Shown one piece after another: positions 6,575 through 11,709 of a stretch of DNA of 11,709 nt. How positions within the stretch are numbered: the first letter of the stretch is position 1; each line of letters opens with the position of its first letter. Location: the NCBI GenBank assembly GCA_910579335.1, contig CAJTUQ010000069.1, forward strand, positions 3,618 through 15,326, read 5' to 3'. A program made the position numbers and the translations under genes. Below the pieces are notes generated by a model. It had not been told where the DNA came from. It did no database searches and saw only the letters and a program-made list of their open reading frames with translations. This DNA comes from an uncultured Dorea sp. (GTDB lineage: Bacteria; Bacillota; Clostridia; Lachnospirales; Lachnospiraceae).

Positions 6575-7600
6575 ATGGATACGATTAAAGGGTTAAGAGA
6601 ATATATTGGAACGGCAAAATACCGGAAAGCGATGGGGCTGCCGGAAGAAGTCTGTGAAGAATATAAGCTTCTGGCACAGGGAGAATACAATATGAATTAT
6701 CTATTTACGCATCCGGTCAGCAGAAGGAAATTCCTACTGCGGGTGAACTGCGAAAGCCAGATGCATCTTAAAAACCAGATAGAGTATGAATACCATGCGC
6801 TTGAGCTTTTGCGGGACTCCGGGAGGACGCCGGATGTGTTTTATGTGGACGGAAGTCTTGAGAGACTAGGGCACGGAGTGCTGGTGATGGAATACCTTCC
6901 GGGATGCGCGCTTGATTACCGGAAGGATATGGAGGCAGCCGCCCGCTGCCTTGCGGATATCCACAGCGTTCCGGTTTCAGCGGCCGACGGGCTTTTGTGC
7001 CCCAAGGAGCCGCTTCGGGCTATACTGGAAGAATGCGAAGATATGGTGAAAGTATATATGGATTCGCCGCTGGGGAATCCGGAGACGAAAGATATGATAC
7101 GGAGGCTTTTGGATGAAGGTTGGGAAAGGCTTGTGCGTACAGAGAATTGCAGAGGGTATCGGTGCTGTATCAATACAGAGCTTAATTCAACGAATTTTCT
7201 TATAAACGGGGGGAATGAAGGCAATTACCTGATTGACTGGGAAAAGCCGCTTTACGGGGAGCCGGCGCAGGATTTGGGACATTTTCTTGCGCCTACGACG
7301 ACCTTCTGGAAGACGGATGTGATACTTACCCCTCAGGAGACGGGGGAGTTTCTTGAAAAATATGCAGAGGCTGTGGAGGGGAGATTTCCTGTGGACGGAT
7401 TGCGGGAGAGAGTTTCTACGTATATTCCGATTACCTGTTTGAGAGGGGTTACATGGTGTGCGATGGCGTGGGTTCAGTATCAGCAGCCGGATAAGCTTAT
7501 CTTTAACGAATCTACGCATAAAAAGCTTGAGGCATATCTTTCCCATGAATTTTTAAAGATGCTGGCGCGGGATTTTTTCCGGATAAAGGCGGATTTTTGA
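6575..7600 (+). CDS. APH/choline-kinase-like phosphotransferase
   Basis: A protein-kinase-fold small-molecule phosphotransferase of 341 residues, probably acting on a sugar or alcohol made by this operon (inferred). Visible kinase elements are a glycine-loop-like LAQGEYNMNYLF, LLRVN at the usual Lys strand, a Glu-bearing helix NQIEYEYHALELL, and VLVMEYLPGCALDY. The activation-type metal site is YLIDWEKPLYGEPAQDLGHFL (Asp221). The catalytic loop reads CINTELNSTNFL where the family normally has HxDxxxxN. His is Asn200 and the catalytic Asp is Glu202, while the loop Asn207 is kept. The enzyme may therefore be catalytically altered, or this may be a clade-specific variant. AAAGGA lies 8 bases before the ATG. 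It is unlikely to be an antibiotic-resistance enzyme given its biosynthetic neighbours. Confidence 0.8.
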   Translation: MDTIKGLREYIGTAKYRKAMGLPEEVCEEYKLLAQGEYNMNYLFTHPVSRRKFLLRVNCESQMHLKNQIEYEYHALELLRDSGRTPDVFYVDGSLERLGHGVLVMEYLPGCALDYRKDMEAAARCLADIHSVPVSAADGLLCPKEPLRAILEECEDMVKVYMDSPLGNPETKDMIRRLLDEGWERLVRTENCRGYRCCINTELNSTNFLINGGNEGNYLIDWEKPLYGEPAQDLGHFLAPTTTFWKTDVILTPQETGEFLEKYAEAVEGRFPVDGLRERVSTYIPITCLRGVTWCAMAWVQYQQPDKLIFNESTHKKLEAYLSHEFLKMLARDFFRIKADF

Positions 7601-7660
7601 AAAGCAGAGGCATGGAAGAATAACTTTTGATAGAAAGATACGGATGAGAGGTATGAGGCT

Positions 7661-8365
7661 ATGGACAGAAAGAAAAAGAGCTGGGCAGGCAAAGCGGTGA
7701 TTGTGGCAGCCGCAGCAGCGGCATTGGCAATCTATTATTTTGTCCCGTCGGTGAATCGGACAATGAATACGGTGCTGGCGGCGTTTGCCAGCGGCGATTT
7801 TACGGTTGTGAGGGAATTTGTGGAATCTTACGGCGCTTATGCGGCCGTGGTCTCTTTCCTGCTGATGATCTTGCAGTCTATTGCAGCGCCGTTGCCGGCG
7901 TTTCTTTTGACGTTTGCCAATGCAAACCTGTTCGGCTGGTGGAAGGGCGCCATTCTTTCATGGTCGAGCGCTATGGCTGGAGCGGCGGTCTGCTTTTTTA
8001 TTGCGCGTATATTGGGGAGAGATGCGGCGGAAAAGCTTACAAGCCGGGCAGGGCTTAAGCAGATTGACGATTTTTTTGAGAGACATGGAAGGATGAGTGT
8101 GCTTATTGCGCGGCTTCTGCCTTTTGTATCTTTTGATATCGTAAGCTATGCGGCGGGCCTTACTTCCATGTCTTTCGGCAGCTTTTTTATTGCCACGGGA
8201 ATCGGGCAGCTGCCGGCGACCGTCATTTATTCTTATGTGGGAAGTATGCTGACAGGAGGGGCAAAATTGTTTGTAACGGGTCTTCTTCTTCTGTTTGCGA
8301 TATCTGCTTTGATAGTTCTATTTAGACAACTATATAATGAAAAAAGAAAGAAGGAGGAAAAGTAG
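7661..8365 (+). CDS. TVP38/TMEM64 (VTT/DedA-like) membrane protein, second copy
   Basis: Integral membrane protein of 234 residues with a basic N-terminus (MDRKKKSWAGK) followed by a hydrophobic segment. The VTT-domain region is APLPAFLLTFANANLFGWWKGAILSWSSAMAGA, and a second conserved region is IARLLPFVSFDIVSYAAGLTSMSFGSF followed by GQLPATVIYSYVG. A last membrane helix ends in KRKKEEK. It is clearly diverged from the copy at 3420 (FVSFDIVSYAAGL against FPYNLQNFAYGI), so this is not a recent duplication. The weak ribosome binding site GAGAGG precedes the ATG. The stop codon directly abuts the ATG of the AhpD-like gene, whose AAGGAGG site lies inside this coding end. The role is unknown; membrane export or lipid handling of the operon product is inference. 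Confidence 0.87.
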   Translation: MDRKKKSWAGKAVIVAAAAAALAIYYFVPSVNRTMNTVLAAFASGDFTVVREFVESYGAYAAVVSFLLMILQSIAAPLPAFLLTFANANLFGWWKGAILSWSSAMAGAAVCFFIARILGRDAAEKLTSRAGLKQIDDFFERHGRMSVLIARLLPFVSFDIVSYAAGLTSMSFGSFFIATGIGQLPATVIYSYVGSMLTGGAKLFVTGLLLLFAISALIVLFRQLYNEKRKKEEK

Positions 8366-8698
8366 ATGAATACTTATTACAATCCGGAGGACTTGGCAAA
8401 GTTTGGAACGATGGGCGAGGAGGCGCCGAAGCTGTGGGAGAATTTTATGCAGTATTACGGTGCGGTATTTGCAGAGGGCGCCTTGACGGCGAGGGAAAAA
8501 TCTCTGATTGCACTGGCAGTGGCGACAGCGGTCCAGTGCCCGTACTGCATTGATTCTTATACGCAGGACTGCCTGTCAAAAGGGGTTGATGAGGAACAAA
8601 TGACGGAAGCCGTACACGTGGCGGCGGCAATCAAGGGAGGCGCGGCGCTGGTTCACGGCGTGCAGATGAAAAATATTGTTAAGAAACTGGAGCTTTAA
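8366..8698 (+). CDS. AhpD-like CxxC protein, arsenosugar-biosynthesis-associated peroxidase-like
   Basis: Small all-helical carboxymuconolactone decarboxylase/AhpD-fold protein of 110 residues. It matches the family named 'arsenosugar biosynthesis-associated peroxidase-like' (TIGR04169-type), normally encoded beside the ArsS radical SAM gene, as here. The redox motif is Cys58-Pro-Tyr-Cys61 with the conserved Glu44 upstream (TAREKSLIALAVA). The proton-relay His found four residues after the second Cys in classical AhpD is Tyr65 here. EAVHVAAAIKGGAALVHGVQMKN is the diagnostic C-terminal part; some family members carry selenocysteine, but this one has Cys. AAGGAGG lies 8 bases before the ATG. 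The TAA overlaps the next ATG by one base, which suggests tight coupling of this protein with ArsS. Confidence 0.9.
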   Translation: MNTYYNPEDLAKFGTMGEEAPKLWENFMQYYGAVFAEGALTAREKSLIALAVATAVQCPYCIDSYTQDCLSKGVDEEQMTEAVHVAAAIKGGAALVHGVQMKNIVKKLEL

Positions 8699-9678
8699 TG
8701 ATGGATGCAAGAGAAGAATTTAAGAAATTAACGCAGATTCCTGAGTTTGAGGAATGCGTGGAGGATAAAGAATTATTAATGACAGATAGGATGTCAGTGC
8801 TGCAGATAAATGTGGGAAGACTCTGTAATCTTGCCTGTAAGCATTGCCATATGGAAGCCGGCCCGAACCGCACGGAAGTGATGGAAAAGGATGTGCTGGA
8901 AAGCTGCCTTAAGCTCTATCAGGAGTGGAGATTCGACACAATTGATATCACGGGGGGAGCTCCGGAGATGAATCCTCATTTCCGCTGGTTTGTTGAGGAG
9001 GCAGTAAAGATTTGCAGGAATGTGATGGTACGGAGCAATCTTACCATTATGCTGGAGGAGGGTTACGAGGATCTTCCGGAATTTTTGGCAGCCAACAAAG
9101 TGACGGTTATCTGTTCCCTGCCGCATTACAAAGCAAGAAATTCCAATAAACAGCGCGGGGAAGGCACATTTGAAAAATCTGTGAAAGTGCTGCAAAAGCT
9201 CAATGCACTTGGATATGGAAAAGAGTCCGGGCTTACGCTGAACATGGTATTTAATCCGGGCGGGGCTTTCTTTCCTCCGGAGCAGTCGGCGATGGAAAAA
9301 GAATATAAGGAACATTTGGGAAGCGAATACGGAATCGTGTTTAACAATCTGTTTACGATTACGAATAATCCAATCGGGAGATTCGGCGCATTCTTAATCC
9401 GTACCGGCAATATGGAAGGGTATCTCACAAAGCTTTATGAGGCGTTCAATCCGGGGGCGGCGGCAGGCATGATGTGCAGGAGCCAGCTGTCCGTAGGCTG
9501 GGACGGCAGGGTTTATGACTGCGATTTTAATCAGGCGGCGGATATGCCGATAGAGGGTGTGGGCAGTATTAAAGATTTGCCGGGGACATCCTATAAAAAG
9601 AGACGGATATGCTTTAACAAGCATTGCTACGCTTGTACGGCAGGACAGGGTTCAAGCTGCGGCGGCAGCACGGCGTAA
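8698..9678 (+). CDS. arsS: Radical SAM protein of the ArsS (arsenosugar biosynthesis) family
   Basis: Radical SAM enzyme of 326 residues. In cyanobacteria the ArsS family joins dimethylated arsenic to a 5'-deoxyadenosyl group from SAM, the precursor of arsenosugars. The SAM cluster motif CNLACKHC uses Cys43, Cys47 and Cys50. DITGGAPEMNPHFRWFV is the SAM-binding glycine region. The C-terminal DUF3641-type domain carries Cys260, Cys275 (SVGWDGRVYDCDFNQ), Cys305, Cys310, Cys313 and Cys321 in HCYACTAGQGSSCGG, the family hallmark. Some homologues are selenoproteins; this one has no in-frame TGA. ATG 8698 overlaps the preceding stop by one base and has GGAG 5 bases upstream. ATG 8701 is an equal alternative. 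No arsM is visible, so the native substrate in this organism is uncertain. Confidence 0.92.
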   Translation: MMDAREEFKKLTQIPEFEECVEDKELLMTDRMSVLQINVGRLCNLACKHCHMEAGPNRTEVMEKDVLESCLKLYQEWRFDTIDITGGAPEMNPHFRWFVEEAVKICRNVMVRSNLTIMLEEGYEDLPEFLAANKVTVICSLPHYKARNSNKQRGEGTFEKSVKVLQKLNALGYGKESGLTLNMVFNPGGAFFPPEQSAMEKEYKEHLGSEYGIVFNNLFTITNNPIGRFGAFLIRTGNMEGYLTKLYEAFNPGAAAGMMCRSQLSVGWDGRVYDCDFNQAADMPIEGVGSIKDLPGTSYKKRRICFNKHCYACTAGQGSSCGGSTA

Positions 9679-9761
9679 TACATAATTAAAGGGGCAGGGG
9701 CCTGGTGATTTAAAGAGGTATGGATAAACAGGATTTTTATCTTAAATAGAAGGAGTTTGCT

Positions 9762-10205
9762 ATGGACACAAAACAGATTGCAGAACAGTTTATGCAGGGT
9801 TATGACTGCTCACAGGTAGTCTTGAGGCATTTTGCGGAAGAACTTGGCATCAGTGAGGATGCGGCGAACCGCATATCGGCATGTTTCGGGGGAGGGATGC
9901 AGCTTGGCTCAGTATGCGGGGCCTATACAGGCGCACTTATGGCCATTGGCCTCAAATACGGCCACAGCGCCCCTGACGGGCTGATGAAGCAAAAGGATAT
10001 GATGATGGCAAAAACAGCCCAGTTCAAGGAAAAGTTTTTAAAAGAATTTGAGTCGGTGGACTGCAAATGTCTGATTGGTTATGATGTTTCTACGCCGGAA
10101 GGACTTAAGGGCGCCCTTGAAAGCGGAAAGCTTCTTGAATATTGTCCGGGGCTTGTGGACAAAGTAATACAGATCACAGAAGAAGTGCTGAACGGAGAAG
10201 AGTAG
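9762..10205 (+). CDS. C_GCAxxG_C_C family protein
   Basis: A protein of 147 residues with the Cys layout of the C_GCAxxG_C_C family (TIGR01909/PF09719): Cys16 in GYDCSQVV, Cys41 in CFGGGMQLG, and Cys52 in VCGAYTGALMAIGL. A distal set follows at Cys101, Cys103 and Cys128. The family function is not established. The conserved Cys suggest binding of metal or a redox cofactor in the cytoplasm, and no signal peptide is present. A strong AAGGAG site lies 8 bases before the ATG. The 83-bp gap from arsS holds a short GATAAA/TTTATC inverted repeat but no convincing promoter or terminator. It is probably part of the same transcript, with the rhodanese lipoprotein gene only 4 bases downstream. Confidence 0.88.
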   Translation: MDTKQIAEQFMQGYDCSQVVLRHFAEELGISEDAANRISACFGGGMQLGSVCGAYTGALMAIGLKYGHSAPDGLMKQKDMMMAKTAQFKEKFLKEFESVDCKCLIGYDVSTPEGLKGALESGKLLEYCPGLVDKVIQITEEVLNGEE

Positions 10206-10209
10206 ACAG

Positions 10210-11211
10210 ATGAAGATGAGAGTAAAAGAAATCGGGCCGCTGAAAAGCAAGACGGCCAAAGGGCGTATAAAAAGGGGAAAAGGACATATAGGGCTTGTCC
10301 TTATGGCGGTTTTTCTTGCAGCGGGCTGTATGGCAGGCTGTAAGAATAAAGGAGTGCCAAAAGAAGAACTGGTGTCTGACGCGTCATTTGAGGGAGCATA
10401 TCTTGTAACGGCGGACTATGTGAAGGAGCATGCGGCGGATGAAAAGGTCCTTCTGGTGGACTGCCGGGGAGCAGATAAGGCCAAGAAAGAGACTCTTGAG
10501 GGGGCCGCCGCCGTTACCTGGCAGGAAATAGGAACCTGCGGGGAGAGTTATGGGAAGGAAGGCGACGAAGGCTGGGGGAAGATTCCGGAGCCTTCTGAGC
10601 TTTCCAAAAAACTGGGAGAGCTTGGCATAGACAAAGATAAGGAGATTATCCTGCTGGGTGAGACACTTGACGGCTGGGGTGACGATGCGAGAGTGCTCTG
10701 GGAGCTTTCGGCGGCCGGATATGCGGATGTAAAGATGGTGGACGGCGGTTACAGCGCAGCGAAGGCGGCGGGAGTACCGACACAAAAAGGAGCCGCAAAG
10801 CCGGAGCCTGTAAAGGTCAGTATTGATTTCATTGATAAGACGCATGTGATGGAGACGGATGAACTGCTGTCCCATTATGATGATTATAAAATCATTGATG
10901 TCCGCACCGATGAAGAGTATGAGGGGGCCGTTAAATACGGCGAGGCCAAAGGAGGTCATCTTCCGGGAGCCATCCATGTACGTTATACGGATTTGTTCCG
11001 GGAGGGAGGCACGTTAAGGTCACAAGAAGATATCGTTCAGATGATGGCGGATGCGGGAATTTCAAAGGATGATAAAATTGTAGCTTACTGCACGGGAGGA
11101 ATCCGCTCCGCATATATGCAGCTTGTGCTTGAGATGGCGGGATATGAGAATACATGGAACTACGACCAGTCCTACTGGAGATGGGCGGTTGTGGGCGAAG
11201 TGGAGAAATAA
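10210..11211 (+). CDS. Two-domain rhodanese lipoprotein (thiosulfate/mercaptopyruvate sulfurtransferase-like)
   Basis: A 333-residue sulfurtransferase expected on the outer face of the membrane. A long basic n-region (about 28 residues) precedes the hydrophobic stretch LVLMAVFLAAGC and then MAGC. Either Cys40 or Cys44 could be lipidated, and neither lipobox is perfect. The first rhodanese domain (about 60-190) has LVDCRGAD and VDGGYSAAKAAGVP, but its active-loop position reads LLGETLDGWGDDAR, without Cys, as is usual for the inactive half of tandem rhodaneses. The second (about 205-330) has IIDVRTDEEYEG, GGHLPGAIHV and the active loop AYCTGGIRSAY, with the catalytic Cys294. It would transfer sulfane sulfur (or selenium) between donors; the donor is unknown. 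An AAGAG site lies 6 bases before the ATG. The gene is followed by a weak terminator-like hairpin. Confidence 0.88.
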   Translation: MKMRVKEIGPLKSKTAKGRIKRGKGHIGLVLMAVFLAAGCMAGCKNKGVPKEELVSDASFEGAYLVTADYVKEHAADEKVLLVDCRGADKAKKETLEGAAAVTWQEIGTCGESYGKEGDEGWGKIPEPSELSKKLGELGIDKDKEIILLGETLDGWGDDARVLWELSAAGYADVKMVDGGYSAAKAAGVPTQKGAAKPEPVKVSIDFIDKTHVMETDELLSHYDDYKIIDVRTDEEYEGAVKYGEAKGGHLPGAIHVRYTDLFREGGTLRSQEDIVQMMADAGISKDDKIVAYCTGGIRSAYMQLVLEMAGYENTWNYDQSYWRWAVVGEVEK

Positions 11212-11222
11212 TGAAGGGGACG

Positions 11223-11267
11223 GCATAAGACAATCGTTTATAGAAACGGTCTATAATAATGCTTTTT
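11223..11267 (+). terminator. Weak terminator-like hairpin at the operon end
   Basis: An interrupted stem starts 12 bases after the rhodanese stop: CGTTT/AAACG around an ATAG loop (11235-11248), then AGAC/GTCT outside a 3-nt bulge, then GCAT/ATGC, followed by TTTTT at 11263-11267. It could end the main operon transcript, although the stem is broken. It overlaps the TTATAGA-N5-TCTATAA dyad, so the same bases may serve DNA-binding instead. Confidence 0.35.
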
Positions 11268-11313
11268 ATGCAAAAAAAATCAATTAGACGAAGTCATATA
11301 TTATAAATATAAT
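11238..11313 (+). promoter_or_regulatory. Promoter and upstream dyad of the second rhodanese lipoprotein gene
   Basis: A dyad TTATAGA-N5-TCTATAA (11238-11256) lies upstream of TCAATTAGACG (11280-11290). Its last six bases TAGACG match the -35 consensus at 4 of 6 positions. A 17-bp spacer and a perfect TATAAT (11308-11313) follow, placing the transcription start near 11320 with a leader of about 69 nt. The arrangement copies the promoter region at 3294-3367 almost position for position. A second TATAAT (11252-11257) overlaps the dyad but has only AAGACA with a 19-bp spacer, so it is less likely to be used. Confidence 0.7.
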
Positions 11314-11327
11314 GGTGATAATATATC

Positions 11328-11352
11328 ATTATTGAAGATCATCTTCGATAAT
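11328..11352. promoter_or_regulatory. 25-bp palindrome just after the predicted transcription start, possible operator
   Basis: The arms ATTATTGAAGAT and ATCTTCGATAAT flank a single C and are complementary at 11 of 12 positions, the exception being a GT pair. The inner 13 bases, GAAGAT-C-ATCTTC, are a perfect palindrome. It spans roughly +9 to +33 of the predicted transcript, a classic roadblock operator position. The near absence of a loop argues for a protein-binding DNA site over an RNA hairpin. An adjoining shorter dyad TGATA-N3-TATCA lies at 11316-11328. Confidence 0.55.
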
Positions 11353-11388
11353 TGCATAATATTTATTTGAATCCAAGGAGGAAAGAGT

Positions 11389-11709
11389 ATGAAAAGAAAT
11401 GCAGTGCTCCTGCTTATGCTGGCAGCTGTCCTACTATTTGGCGGCTGCGGAAAGAGCGGGCAGAAGGCGGCAGAGGAGGAGCCGAAGTCAGAAGGAACAG
11501 CCGCAGAAGAATCTTCGTCAGGCGAGGCGTCAAAAGAAGAGGTGCTGGCGTATATCAAGGATACAGATGAGAATACCGTCCTTGTCGATGCCAGAGTTCC
11601 GGATGCGTATCAAGGATGGGCGCTTGACGGTGCCGAGAAGGGCGGACATTTTGAAAATGCAGTCAATATCTCTGCCCAGTGGCTTGACTGTGAGTACGAG
11701 TCGAATGAA
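11389..11709 (+). CDS. Rhodanese-domain lipoprotein (3' end outside window)
   Basis: The first 107 codons of a surface-anchored rhodanese-like protein. MKRNAVLLLMLAAVLLFGGC is a short, typical lipoprotein signal with the lipid-anchor Cys at residue 20. A Glu/Ser/Ala-rich flexible linker (about 21-50) follows, then the start of a rhodanese domain with EEVLAYIKDTDENTVLVDAR and KGGHFENAVNI, the latter equivalent to the GGHLPGAI motif of the upstream protein. The catalytic Cys loop lies beyond the window, so activity cannot be judged. AAGGAGG lies 7 bases before the ATG. The gene has its own promoter (TATAAT 11308-11313) with a downstream palindrome. It is probably a paralogue or partner of the rhodanese encoded just upstream. 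Confidence 0.85.
   Translation, partial: MKRNAVLLLMLAAVLLFGGCGKSGQKAAEEEPKSEGTAAEESSSGEASKEEVLAYIKDTDENTVLVDARVPDAYQGWALDGAEKGGHFENAVNISAQWLDCEYESNE

Noticed and set aside
6575..7600. Aminoglycoside resistance gene
   Set aside because: It is only fold-level similar to APH, lacks the HxD motif and sits inside a biosynthetic operon.
8698..9678. Possible selenocysteine TGA in or after the ArsS gene
   Set aside because: All hallmark positions are Cys codons, and the gene ends with TAA after CTAGQGSSCGGSTA, leaving no recoded TGA.
9679..9761. Internal promoter or terminator between arsS and the C_GCAxxG_C_C gene
   Set aside because: Only a 6-bp GATAAA/TTTATC inverted repeat without a following T tract and no paired -35/-10 were found.
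10384..10977. Minus-strand open frame of 197 residues opposite the rhodanese gene
   Set aside because: It recognisably mirrors the conserved rhodanese coding sequence, has no family features and opposes the operon direction.
11352..11570. Plus-strand open frame of 72 residues over the lipoprotein start
   Set aside because: It overlaps the lipoprotein gene in another frame and lacks a ribosome binding site, while ATG 11389 has an ideal AAGGAGG and encodes a clear lipoprotein signal.

Overview
The window looks like chromosome from an anaerobic Firmicute, most likely a Lachnospiraceae-type gut Clostridium relative. This is inferred from strong AAGGAGG-type ribosome binding sites, moderate GC content with AT-rich promoters, and the families present (GlgX debranching enzyme, C_GCAxxG_C_C protein, Cys-rich CCG Fe-S protein). 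No taxonomic marker gene is present, so the assignment is tentative.

Left part (1-3298), housekeeping: the 3' part of a glycogen debranching enzyme (+), a long inverted repeat (likely terminator) between convergent genes, an RluA-family pseudouridine synthase (-), and a divergent Nudix hydrolase (+).

Central part (about 3294-11267): one long co-directional gene set with short gaps or overlaps. Its order is TVP38/TMEM64 membrane protein, HdrB/GlpC-like Fe-S protein, a natural fusion of 'transferase 1' and 'transferase 2' glycosyl/nucleotidyl-transferase families, an APH/choline-kinase-like phosphotransferase, a second TVP38/TMEM64 protein, an AhpD-like CxxC protein, a radical SAM protein of the ArsS family, a C_GCAxxG_C_C protein, and a two-domain rhodanese lipoprotein. 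This is the gene neighbourhood that annotation pipelines call 'arsenosugar biosynthesis' or 'rSAM/selenodomain-associated'. No arsM arsenic methyltransferase, arsenic resistance gene or selenium gene is visible here. The real product of this version of the pathway is therefore open. A plausible scheme (inference) is that ArsS attaches a 5'-deoxyadenosyl group to an As, Se or S centre. The kinase and the fused transferase would then process the sugar, the TVP38 proteins would act at the membrane, and the Fe-S, AhpD and rhodanese proteins would supply redox or chalcogen chemistry.

Right end (11212-11709): an AT-rich regulatory region and the start of another rhodanese lipoprotein, cut off by the window. 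The promoter here and the promoter in front of the main operon share a detailed layout: a TATAGA-N5-TCTATA dyad, then about 40 bp further a TCAATTA(T/G)ACG element as -35, a 17-bp spacer and TATAAT. This suggests a two-promoter regulon under one unidentified regulator.

No tRNA, rRNA, CRISPR array, insertion sequence or prophage gene was seen, and no stretch over 300 bases lacks a gene.
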